Shown here one piece after another: positions 8,880 through 16,556 of a DNA stretch of 64,000 nucleotides. The first letter of the stretch is position 1. The number at the start of each line of letters is the position of its first letter. The translations under genes were made by a program, and so were the position numbers. The notes beneath the pieces were generated by a model. That model ran no database searches. It worked only from the letters and a program-made list of their open reading frames with translations, and was not told the DNA's origin. This stretch comes from Bifidobacterium erythrocebi (lineage in GTDB: Bacteria; Actinomycetota; Actinomycetes; Actinomycetales; Bifidobacteriaceae): NCBI RefSeq assembly GCF_012932675.1, contig NZ_JAAIIF010000005.1, positions 1 through 64,000 of the forward strand, written 5' to 3'.

Positions 8880-10703
8880 TCAGCGCTTACCGCCATAGAG
8901 ATCGCGGTCGATCACCTCGGCGAACACGCGGTTCACCGCCGGGCGCACGATCTTCAGACTCGGCGTCAGGCACTTGTTCTCCTGCGTGAACTGCGTATCG
9001 AGCACCACGAACTTACGCACCGATTCGGCGCGGGACACCGTGGCGTTCGCCGTATCCACATACTTCTGGATCTCGTCATGCACCGCGGCGTTCAGCGCCA
9101 CACGATCCAACGGCGTATCGGCGGACAGATTATGCTTCGGCAGCCACTGCGCCAGCGCATCCGGATCAAGCGTGATCAACGCGCCGATGAACGGCCTCTG
9201 ATCGCCTACCACCACGGCATGCTCCACGATCGGGCACTTGCTGATCTCCTCCTCCAGCGGGATGGGGGAGACGTTCTTGCCGCCCGCGGTAATGATGATG
9301 TCCTTCTTGCGCCCCGTGATGGCGATACGGCCGGCATCGTCGATGCTTGCCAGGTCGCCGGTGCGCAGCCAGCCGTCCTCGGTGAACACCTCGGCCGTCT
9401 TCTCCGGCAGATTATGGTAGCCACGGAACACGTTCGGGCCCTTGACCTGCAATTCGCCGTCTTCGCTGATACGCACGGAGGAACCGGGGGCGGGCTGACC
9501 GACCGTACCGATCACATTGTCGTCGACACGGGTGGCGGCGAACGGTGCCGCGGTTTCGGTCATGCCATAGCCCTGGATCATCGGCAGACCGATGCCGTTG
9601 TAGAAATGCGCCAGATCAAGGGAGAGCGGAGCGCCGCCGCACGCCACATAGCGAATATTCGGGCCAAGGGCGCTACGCACGGTGTGATACACCAGCGCCT
9701 CGTACTTGGCATGTTCCGCGATCTCGCCGAGGGTATGCGATTCGCCGGCCTGCTCCTTGCGGCTCCACACGCGTGCGGCCTCGGCCGCCTTGAGGAACAG
9801 CCGGCCCTTGAAACCCATGCCCGCCTTGTGCGAGGCAGCGTTGTATACCTTCTCGAACACGCGCGGCACGCCCAGCAGATAGGTCGGGCCGAAGCTACGC
9901 AGATCCGGCAGCAGCGACTTCGTATCCGGCAGATAGCCGACCACGCCGTCATCGGAAGCGATCGAAGCGTACTGGATGAAGCGGGCGAAGCAGTGCGCCA
10001 ATGGCAGGAACAGCAGCAGGCGCGGGTGGTCATCGAGAATCATCTCATGCAGGGCCTGGCTGGCGGCGAGGGTGATGCTTACGAAATTGCGGTGCGTGAG
10101 CTCGACACCCTTCGGCAAGCCGGTGGAACCGGATGTGTACACGATGGTCGCCAAATCATCGATATGCACCGAAGCGGCCCGTTCGGCAAGCTCCTCGTCG
10201 GAGACCGCCACGCCAAGACCCTCCAACGCACCCAAGGCGTTGCCGTCGATCATGAGGATCTGCTTCAACGCCGGGCAGTTGTCCTTGACGGAATCGAGGC
10301 GGTCGTAGCGCTCGCGGTTGTCGGCGATGGCGAGCTTGACCGCGGAATCGTTCATGATGCGCTGGGCCTGGGATGCGGAGTCGGTGTCGTAGATCGGCAC
10401 GCTTACCGCGCCCACGGCGGCCAGGGCGAAGTCGAGGATGCCCCATTCGAGACGGGTCGCGGAGAAGATCGTCACCGCGTCGCCCTTGGCGATGCCGAGC
10501 GCGATCAGGCCCTTCGCCGCGGAGATGACGGATGCATGGAATTCGCCGGTGGTGATGTTCTGCCAGCGGCCGGGACCGAGCTTCTTTGCCGCGATCACCG
10601 TGTCTTCGCCGGTACGTTCGATGCGCTGTGTGAGCAGCGAGTAGATGGTCTGGTTGTCGTCCAGTTCGATTGATGCGCCGGGCGTGGTGTATTCGGAGAG
10701 CAT
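8880..10703 (-). CDS. Long-chain fatty acid-CoA ligase (AMP-dependent synthetase)
   Basis: Activates fatty acids with ATP and CoA for lipid synthesis or remodelling (607 aa). ANL-superfamily motifs are all present: the P-loop TSGSTGLPKG, YGMTETAAP, the LRTGDL motif (A7), the hinge GRKKDIIITAGGKNVSP (A8), and a C-terminal lysine in NKCLTPSLK. The ATG at 10703 is chosen because the ANL fold begins just after it; an in-frame extension upstream to 10907 would add about 68 residues of unconvincing sequence. A GTG four codons upstream is the main alternative. It faces away from pdxS, with about 290 bp of shared divergent upstream DNA. Confidence 0.92.
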   Translation of the reverse strand: MLSEYTTPGASIELDDNQTIYSLLTQRIERTGEDTVIAAKKLGPGRWQNITTGEFHASVISAAKGLIALGIAKGDAVTIFSATRLEWGILDFALAAVGAVSVPIYDTDSASQAQRIMNDSAVKLAIADNRERYDRLDSVKDNCPALKQILMIDGNALGALEGLGVAVSDEELAERAASVHIDDLATIVYTSGSTGLPKGVELTHRNFVSITLAASQALHEMILDDHPRLLLFLPLAHCFARFIQYASIASDDGVVGYLPDTKSLLPDLRSFGPTYLLGVPRVFEKVYNAASHKAGMGFKGRLFLKAAEAARVWSRKEQAGESHTLGEIAEHAKYEALVYHTVRSALGPNIRYVACGGAPLSLDLAHFYNGIGLPMIQGYGMTETAAPFAATRVDDNVIGTVGQPAPGSSVRISEDGELQVKGPNVFRGYHNLPEKTAEVFTEDGWLRTGDLASIDDAGRIAITGRKKDIIITAGGKNVSPIPLEEEISKCPIVEHAVVVGDQRPFIGALITLDPDALAQWLPKHNLSADTPLDRVALNAAVHDEIQKYVDTANATVSRAESVRKFVVLDTQFTQENKCLTPSLKIVRPAVNRVFAEVIDRDLYGGKR

Positions 10704-10996
10704 AGCTGTCTGCACTTTCTTTGTGTCCGTGGCGGTTGTGCCGCACTTCCTTCCAAGGTTACGCTTGCGTAGGTTGCCGTGCATTGTGGGGCGCTCCAAA
10801 AACCTGGCGGGTGTTTTGTGCGGTACGGAATGGACGGGTGCGCAACCGATGGATGGTGCTGCTTGGTCTGATTGGTGGGAGCGCGTAACACAACGGTGCC
10901 TTTGCACATTACAATGTGGTCGTAATGCGTGCTGGGAGGCTTGTTTCCCCTAGCATGAGGAAGGACAGCCATTTCAGGAAATCGAAGGGAACGATT
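10704..10996. other. Divergent intergenic region between the acyl-CoA ligase and pdxS
   Basis: About 290 bp hold the promoters of two divergent genes. A TACAAT hexamer at 10910-10915 is a plausible -10 box for pdxS, though no good -35 stands 16-18 bp before it. It lies inside an inverted repeat, CATTAC (10906-10911) and GTAATG (10921-10926), which could be a regulator site. I see no gene or structured RNA. Confidence 0.4.
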
Positions 10997-11872
10997 GTGG
11001 CCGAGAACCGTAACGAACTGAACAAGAACCTTGCCCAGATGCTCAAGGGTGGCGTGATCATGGATGTCACGACCCCGGAGCAGGCACATATCGCCGAAGA
11101 TGCCGGTGCCTGCGCGGTCATGGCGCTGGAGCGCATCCCCGCCGACATCCGTGCCGCCGGCGGCGTGAGCCGTATGAGCGACCCGGCGATGATCCGCGGC
11201 ATCCAGGAAGCCGTGTCCATCCCGGTGATGGCCAAGGTCCGCATCGGCCATATCGCCGAAGCCCGCATCCTGCAGGCCATTGACATCGATTACATCGACG
11301 AGTCCGAGGTGCTGAGCCCGGCCGACGACGTGTACCACATCGACAAGAACCAGTTCGACGTGCCGTTCGTGTGCGGTGCCAAGAACCTGGGCGAGGCCTT
11401 GCGTCGTATCGCCGAAGGCGCCGCGATGATCCGTACCAAGGGCGAGCCGGGCACCGGTGATGTGATCCAGGCCGTGCGTCACATGCGTACCATGAACAAG
11501 CAGATCCACGAGCTCGTCTCCCTGCGCGACGACGAGGTGTACGAGGCCGCCAAGCAGCTGGCCGTTCCGTACGATCTGGCCAAGTACGTGCACGACAATG
11601 GCCGTCTGCCCGTCGTGAACTTCGCCGCCGGTGGCGTGGCCACCCCGGCCGATGCCGCCCTGATGATGGAACTCGGCGCCGAAGGCGTGTTCGTCGGCTC
11701 CGGCATCTTCAAGTCCGGCGATCCGGCTAAGCGCGCAGCCGCCATCGTCAAGGCGACCGCCAACTGGCAGGACGCCGATCTGCTGGCCGAGCTCTCCGCC
11801 AACCTGGGCGAGGCCATGGTCGGCATCAACGAGGACGAAATCGAAACCATCATGGCCGCTCGCGGCGAATGA
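10997..11872 (+). CDS. pdxS: Pyridoxal 5'-phosphate synthase, lyase subunit PdxS
   Basis: Makes PLP from ribose 5-phosphate, glyceraldehyde 3-phosphate and ammonia supplied by PdxT (DXP-independent route). At 291 aa it is the usual family length. The TIM barrel carries Asp in [11 protein letters not shown], the Schiff-base Lys in VMAKVRIG, the second Lys in [12 protein letters not shown], and the Gly-rich phosphate loop [11 protein letters not shown]. The GTG start at 10997 is chosen because GAAGGGA ends six bases before it; in-frame ATGs further upstream lack support. pdxT follows by 84 bp with a strong hairpin between. Confidence 0.95.
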   Translation: MAENRNELNKNLAQMLKGGVIMDVTTPEQAHIAEDAGACAVMALERIPADIRAAGGVSRMSDPAMIRGIQEAVSIPVMAKVRIGHIAEARILQAIDIDYIDESEVLSPADDVYHIDKNQFDVPFVCGAKNLGEALRRIAEGAAMIRTKGEPGTGDVIQAVRHMRTMNKQIHELVSLRDDEVYEAAKQLAVPYDLAKYVHDNGRLPVVNFAAGGVATPADAALMMELGAEGVFVGSGIFKSGDPAKRAAAIVKATANWQDADLLAELSANLGEAMVGINEDEIETIMAARGE

Positions 11873-11891
11873 TCCATCGTCCATAGTCATT

Positions 11892-11937
11892 CTTGCGAGG
11901 ACGGGCAGCGGAGACGCTGCCCGCTCGCGTACGCAAG
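11892..11937 (+). other. Intercistronic hairpin between pdxS and pdxT
   Basis: The core arms CGGGCAGCG (11902-11910) and CGCTGCCCG (11915-11923) close a GAGA loop, continued by GCGAG/CTCGC and then TTGCG/CGCAA. There is no T run, so an RNA-stability or partial-attenuation element that sets the pdxS:pdxT ratio fits better than a full terminator. Confidence 0.65.
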
Positions 11938-11956
11938 CGATATTAGGGAAACGCAT

Positions 11957-12577
11957 ATGGTCGTAGCTGTTGAATATATCTCCAAAGAAGAATCCGAAGA
12001 CGTGGAATCCGTCAAGCATGGCGTGACCGGCATTCTGGCGGTGCAAGGCGCATTCGCCGAGCACGCCGCCATGCTCGACAAGCTCGGTGCGCCGTGGAAG
12101 CTGCTGCGTGCGGCAGAAGACTTCGACGAGTCCATCGATCGCGTGATTCTGCCCGGCGGCGAAAGCACCACGCAGGGCAAGCTGCTGCACTCCGCCGGCC
12201 TGTTCGAACCGATCGCCAGGCACATCGCCGCGGGCAAGCCGACGTTCGGCACCTGCGCGGGCATGATTCTGCTGGCGAAGAAGCTCGACAACGACAGCAA
12301 TGTCTACTTCGGTGCGCTCGACGCCGTGGTGCGTCGCAACGCGTACGGCCGTCAGCTGGGTTCCTTCGCGGCCACCGCTGACTTCGGCGACATCAAGGAC
12401 TTCCCGCTGGTGTTCATCCGTGGGCCGTTCGTGGTGTCCGTCGGCGATAAGGCGACCGTCGAGACCGAGGTCGACGGCAATGTGGTCGGTCTGCGTCAGG
12501 GCAAGATCCTCGCCACCGCGTTCCATCCGGAACTCACCGATGACACCCGCATCCACGAGCTGTTCCTGAGCTTGTAA
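11957..12577 (+). CDS. pdxT: Pyridoxal 5'-phosphate synthase, glutaminase subunit PdxT
   Basis: Class I glutamine amidotransferase that hydrolyses glutamine and channels ammonia to PdxS. The triad is visible: Cys in GTCAGMIL, and His and Glu in AFHPEL near the C-terminus; the oxyanion segment PGGESTT is also present. At 206 aa it carries an N-terminal extension of roughly 20 acidic residues before the conserved GILAVQGAFAEH start of the fold. The ATG at 11957 has AGGGAAA at good spacing, so the extension is probably real. It is cotranscribed with pdxS. Confidence 0.95.
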   Translation: MVVAVEYISKEESEDVESVKHGVTGILAVQGAFAEHAAMLDKLGAPWKLLRAAEDFDESIDRVILPGGESTTQGKLLHSAGLFEPIARHIAAGKPTFGTCAGMILLAKKLDNDSNVYFGALDAVVRRNAYGRQLGSFAATADFGDIKDFPLVFIRGPFVVSVGDKATVETEVDGNVVGLRQGKILATAFHPELTDDTRIHELFLSL

Positions 12578-12613
12578 GATGCTTGTGAATCCGACAGCGG
12601 ATTGTTGCTCGTG

Positions 12614-12650
12614 ACGCCCGTCTTCATTACAGTGAAGACGGGCGTTAGCA
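12614..12650 (+). terminator. Terminator after pdxT
   Basis: A perfect 13-bp stem (12614-12626 with 12633-12645) has a 6-base loop and is followed by TAGCATTTCC. It separates the pdx operon from the ABC exporter. Confidence 0.75.
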
Positions 12651-12712
12651 TTTCCATGCCGAAACGGCCGCGGCTGCCGCTATGGCCGTCGATATGACAG
12701 AAATGGGTAGAT

Positions 12713-15700
12713 ATGTTCGATAAGCGGTTGTTCCGACTGGTCCCGGGGGTCACCAGGCTCATCGTCGGCAAGGTCATCTGCCAGTGGCTTGGCCTGTTGG
12801 CCGACATTGTATTCATGGTCACGGCCGTGGCGTTGTTCGGCGATGTACTTGCACCGTGGTTGCAGGGCACCGACAATCCGCCGTTCGCATGGATCCTGAC
12901 TTCCTGCGTCGTCGTGCGCTATCTTGCCACGGTCACTGCGGCGCATCTGGGCACCGAGGCGGCGGAACGCGTCAAACTCGCCCTGCGAAGCAAGTTGTAC
13001 CGGAAGATGCTTGCGCTCGGTCCCTCGTATTCCACGCGCGTGAACACGTCGGACATCGTGCAGTCCGCCGGCGAGGGAGTGGAACAAATACAGAGCTTTT
13101 TCGAATTGTTCGTGCCACAGGTGTTCTATGCGGTGCTGGCGCCGATCACGCTGTTCACGGTGGTCGCGCCGCTGAACATGCCCACTGCGTTGACGCTGCT
13201 GGTGTGTGCGCCGCTGATCGTGCTGATCGTAGGCCTGGTGGCGATGAGCGCATCCCGTGCGTTCAAACAGTATTGGGGCCGGTACACCGATATGGGCGCG
13301 GCGTTCCTTGACGATCTTCAGGGCCTTGAGACGTTGAAGGCCTTCGATGCCGATGGCCGTGCGGCCCGCGATTTGGACGAGAAGGCCGAGCGGTTCCGCG
13401 TGATGACCATGAAGGTGCTGCAGATCCAGCTGCGGTCGCTCTCCGCCATGGATCTGGTGGCGTACGGCGGTACCGCCGCGGGCATCGGCGTGGCGCTTTG
13501 GCAGTTCGCCACGACCAAGACGCTGAGCGTGGCCTCGGTGGTGCTCATCGTGCTGCTGTCCGCCGACTTCTTCATCCCGCTGCGGCAGCTGGGATCGTAC
13601 TTCCATGTGGCCATGAACGGCATGACGTCGAGCAAGCGCATCTTCGTATTGCTCGATGCCCCGGAGTCCAAGCGCGGCGAGGGCACGTTGGCCGGTGTAG
13701 GCAAGTCCATCGTCGCCATCGCCTTCGATTCCGTAAGCTACGCCTATGAGTCCGGCAAGCGTCACAAGCCCGCACTCGACGACGCGTCCTTCTATGCGGC
13801 CCCGGGCCAGCTCACCGCCATCGTCGGCGTATCGGGCTCCGGCAAGTCCACTGCCGCGGCATTGCTGGCCGGCATGCGTTCCGGGTATGCCGGGTCGATT
13901 ATCGTCAACGGCACCGAACTTTCCGGCCTTTCGCCGGAAACATTGTCGCGAACGGTCACGTTGGTGGGCGCCCACAGCCACCTGTTCGCGGGCACCCTGC
14001 GCGAGAACATGCTGCTGGCCAATCCGAAGGCCAGCGAGAAGGCGATGTGGAACGCGCTGATCGAGGCGCGCGTCGCCGGGTTCGTCCACAGCCAGCCGGG
14101 TGAGCTCGACATGGTGATCGAACCGGATGCGGCGAATCTTTCGGGCGGCCAGCGCCAGCGCATCGCCATCGCACGCGCATTGCTGCACGACAGCCCGGTA
14201 TACGTGTTTGATGAGGCGACCAGCAGCGTGGATGTGGAAAGCGAGAACCTGATTCTGCAGACCATCCATGATCTGGCCCATCGCAAGCATCGTACGGTGA
14301 TCATGATCACGCATCGCATGGCGAACGCGGAACGTGCCGACCATGTGGTGGTGCTCGATCATGGTCATGTGGTGGAAACCGGCTCGCATGTCGGACTGAT
14401 GGCTACCGGTGGCGCCTATGCGAAGCTGTATGACGCGCAGCGCGAGGTGGAGCGGTTCGCGGATGTGAGTTCGGGGACGGACGATTCCGCCTTCGCGTTC
14501 TCCGATTTCACCGATGCCGGTTCTGGAGCGCGCTCTTCGAACGGTTCGCAGACGAAGGGGAAGAACGGCGATTCGCCGCATTACTCCACCTTCCAGGTCG
14601 TGTCCCGTCTACTGGGCGAGGCGAAGCCTCTTGCCGGGCTGATGACGGCCGCATCCGTGGCCGGAACGGTCGGGCATCTTGCGGCGATGTTCCTACCGGT
14701 GTTCGGTGTGGCCGCATTGTTCGCTCTGGCCGGCAAACCGGTGTGGGGCATGCCGGTGGCGTTGGCGGTGACGCTGATGGCGGTATGCGCGGTGACACGC
14801 GGCGTGCTCAGGTATGTCGAACAGTACCTCAATCACAACGTCGCCTTCCGACTGCTGGCGCTGTTCCGTTCCAAGGCGTTCGCCGCCCTGCGCCGCTTGG
14901 CTCCGGCGAAGCTCGCCGGGCATGGCAAGGGCGACCTCATCGCCATGCTCACCACGGATGTGGAACTGCTGGAGATCTTCTTTGCGCACACCATCTCGCC
15001 GGTGGTGATCGCGGTGGTCACCACGGTGGTCGCGGTGGTGGTCGCCCTGACGCTGAGCCCCTGGATGGCATTGCTGCTGTTTGCGGCGCATCTGGTCATC
15101 GGCGTCATCGTACCGAAGGTCTTCTCCGTGAGCGTGCGTGGGCTTGGTCCGGGCATCCGCGGGCAGGCGAGCGAGCTTGACAACGTGATGATGGACGATA
15201 TGCGCGGTCTCGGCGAGATCATCCGCTTCGGCCGTGGCGAAGACCGCGCCGAACGCATCGAGAAGCGCACCAGGAGCCTATGGCGCGAACATGCGAAGCT
15301 CAGCAGGCGCAATGCGTTGTTCTCCGGCATCGGCGGCATGCTGGTCATGCTGTTCACCCTGGGCGGGGCAGGTGTGGCCTTGGCCATGATCGCCCAAGGT
15401 GGTTCCATCGGTTCGTTGATGACAGCATTCGTGCTTATTGCCAGCTCTTTCGGCCCCACGCTGGCACTCGCCGCATTGCCGGCGAACCTCAGTCAGACCT
15501 TCGCCTCCGCACGCCGCCTGTTCTCGTTGATGGACGAGACGCCGGCCGTGAAGGAGGAAGGCCATGCCAGGCCGCGGTACAAGGGCATGGCGATGGATCA
15601 CGTCACGTTCTCGTACTCGCCCGACGCCGCGCCGGTGCTCAACGACTTCTCGCTTACCGTGCCCAAGCATGGCATTCTCGGTGTGCAGGGGCCATCCGGC

Positions 15701-16354
15701 AGGGGCAAGTCGACGACGATCAAGCTGCTCATGCGCTATTGGGACCCGCAGTCCGGCGAGGTGCGTCTGTCCAATCAGCCGCTGCCGAAGATCGACGCAC
15801 ATCATCGCCGCCGGGTGCAGACGTTGATGGGGCAGGAGACACATCTGTTCGACGGCACGATTCGGGACAACCTGATGCTGGCTATTGCCGATGCCGGAAC
15901 GTTGACCGATGCGGCCAACGGTGCGGAGGAACGGGCGAAGCGGTCGAAGCAAGACGGTGCTCTTGAGGAACGCTTGCGTGAGGCGTGCCGCAAGGCCTCC
16001 GCGCTTGAGCTCATCGAATCGCTGCCCGAAGGCTTCGATACGCCGGTGGGGGAGTTGGGCGACAGGCTTTCCGAAGGCGAACGCCAGCGTATCGGCCTGG
16101 CGCGGGTGTTCCTGCGCGACGCTGATCTGGTGCTGTTCGACGAGCCCACCAGCCGGCTCGATGCCTTGAATGAGGCGATCATCCTCTGCTCCATCGACGC
16201 GCTGGTGCATGGGGATGAGCATGATCGCAAGCATTCCGGTCACGGCTCCGGGCGTGGTTCCGGGCATAATTCCGGCCATGGCGGCAGGGCCGTGGTGCTG
16301 GTGTCCCATCGCGCCTCCGCCATGCGGATCGCCGATCAGGTGATCAGTCTGTAG
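12713..16354 (+). CDS. Fused double ABC exporter, CydDC-like (TMD-NBD-TMD-NBD)
   Basis: A 1213-aa single-chain equivalent of a heterodimeric exporter. TMD1 (about 1-300) has the CydD-type motif around EGVEQIQSFFE. NBD1 has Walker A GVSGSGKST (about 372), signature LSGGQRQR and Walker B VYVFDEATS. TMD2 spans about 640-920. NBD2 has Walker A GPSGRGKST (about 992), a degenerate signature LSEGERQR (about 1118) and Walker B LVLFDEPTS. CydDC proteins export cysteine/glutathione; no cytochrome bd gene is seen nearby, so the substrate is open. Between the D-loop and the H-loop (VSHR) NBD2 carries an odd insert of about 28 residues rich in His, Gly, Ser and Arg (about 1165-1193). The first half is degenerate in neither Walker motif, so ATP turnover is expected. 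Confidence 0.88.
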   Translation: MFDKRLFRLVPGVTRLIVGKVICQWLGLLADIVFMVTAVALFGDVLAPWLQGTDNPPFAWILTSCVVVRYLATVTAAHLGTEAAERVKLALRSKLYRKMLALGPSYSTRVNTSDIVQSAGEGVEQIQSFFELFVPQVFYAVLAPITLFTVVAPLNMPTALTLLVCAPLIVLIVGLVAMSASRAFKQYWGRYTDMGAAFLDDLQGLETLKAFDADGRAARDLDEKAERFRVMTMKVLQIQLRSLSAMDLVAYGGTAAGIGVALWQFATTKTLSVASVVLIVLLSADFFIPLRQLGSYFHVAMNGMTSSKRIFVLLDAPESKRGEGTLAGVGKSIVAIAFDSVSYAYESGKRHKPALDDASFYAAPGQLTAIVGVSGSGKSTAAALLAGMRSGYAGSIIVNGTELSGLSPETLSRTVTLVGAHSHLFAGTLRENMLLANPKASEKAMWNALIEARVAGFVHSQPGELDMVIEPDAANLSGGQRQRIAIARALLHDSPVYVFDEATSSVDVESENLILQTIHDLAHRKHRTVIMITHRMANAERADHVVVLDHGHVVETGSHVGLMATGGAYAKLYDAQREVERFADVSSGTDDSAFAFSDFTDAGSGARSSNGSQTKGKNGDSPHYSTFQVVSRLLGEAKPLAGLMTAASVAGTVGHLAAMFLPVFGVAALFALAGKPVWGMPVALAVTLMAVCAVTRGVLRYVEQYLNHNVAFRLLALFRSKAFAALRRLAPAKLAGHGKGDLIAMLTTDVELLEIFFAHTISPVVIAVVTTVVAVVVALTLSPWMALLLFAAHLVIGVIVPKVFSVSVRGLGPGIRGQASELDNVMMDDMRGLGEIIRFGRGEDRAERIEKRTRSLWREHAKLSRRNALFSGIGGMLVMLFTLGGAGVALAMIAQGGSIGSLMTAFVLIASSFGPTLALAALPANLSQTFASARRLFSLMDETPAVKEEGHARPRYKGMAMDHVTFSYSPDAAPVLNDFSLTVPKHGILGVQGPSGRGKSTTIKLLMRYWDPQSGEVRLSNQPLPKIDAHHRRRVQTLMGQETHLFDGTIRDNLMLAIADAGTLTDAANGAEERAKRSKQDGALEERLREACRKASALELIESLPEGFDTPVGELGDRLSEGERQRIGLARVFLRDADLVLFDEPTSRLDALNEAIILCSIDALVHGDEHDRKHSGHGSGRGSGHNSGHGGRAVVLVSHRASAMRIADQVISL

Positions 16355-16406
16355 CCGAATGGACTGTACGGGCGATGCATTGTGTGTCGCCCGTAACCAC
16401 TATGAA

Positions 16407-16438
16407 CGCCGACCCGATTGGTACGGGTCGGCGCTTTT
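16407..16438 (+). terminator. Terminator after the ABC exporter
   Basis: A perfect 10-bp GC stem, CGCCGACCCG (16407-16416) with CGGGTCGGCG (16424-16433), is followed by CTTTT. Confidence 0.85.
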
Positions 16439-16468
16439 GCGTTAAGAGGTGTGTGCGGTCATCATCGT

Positions 16469-16498
16469 TTGACAGCAGGTGGTACAACCGTGTACCAT
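16469..16498 (+). promoter_or_regulatory. Promoter of the GH42 beta-galactosidase
   Basis: TTGACA (16469-16474) and TACCAT (16493-16498) are separated by 18 bp, a good sigma-70-type promoter about 60 bp before the gene start. Operator O1 covers the spacer and most of the -10 box. Confidence 0.65.
16480..16497. promoter_or_regulatory. Operator O1, candidate LacI-family site
   Basis: TGGTACA-ACCG-TGTACCA is a perfect 7-bp inverted repeat with a 4-bp spacer, lying on the -10 region of the beta-galactosidase promoter. The adjacent LacI-family gene (18726-19790) is the obvious candidate repressor. Confidence 0.7.
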
Positions 16499-16504
16499 AG
16501 CACT

Positions 16505-16522
16505 TGATACACAGTTGTACCA
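16505..16522. promoter_or_regulatory. Operator O2, candidate LacI-family site
   Basis: TGATACA-CAGT-TGTACCA repeats the O1 design with one mismatch in the left arm and the same 4-bp spacer. Its centre is 25 bp downstream of the O1 centre, in the expected 5' leader, so bound repressor would block initiation and early elongation. Confidence 0.65.
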
Positions 16523-16556
16523 CTTGGACGCAATGAGATTGCAAAGGAACGGACTC

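Noticed and set aside
10704..10907. N-terminal extension of the acyl-CoA ligase
   Set aside because: The 68 extra residues show no family similarity and no ribosome site; the fold begins after 10703.
12713..16354. Genuine CydDC for cytochrome bd assembly
   Set aside because: Only similarity in the first TMD supports it; no cydAB is seen, so I kept it as CydDC-like.
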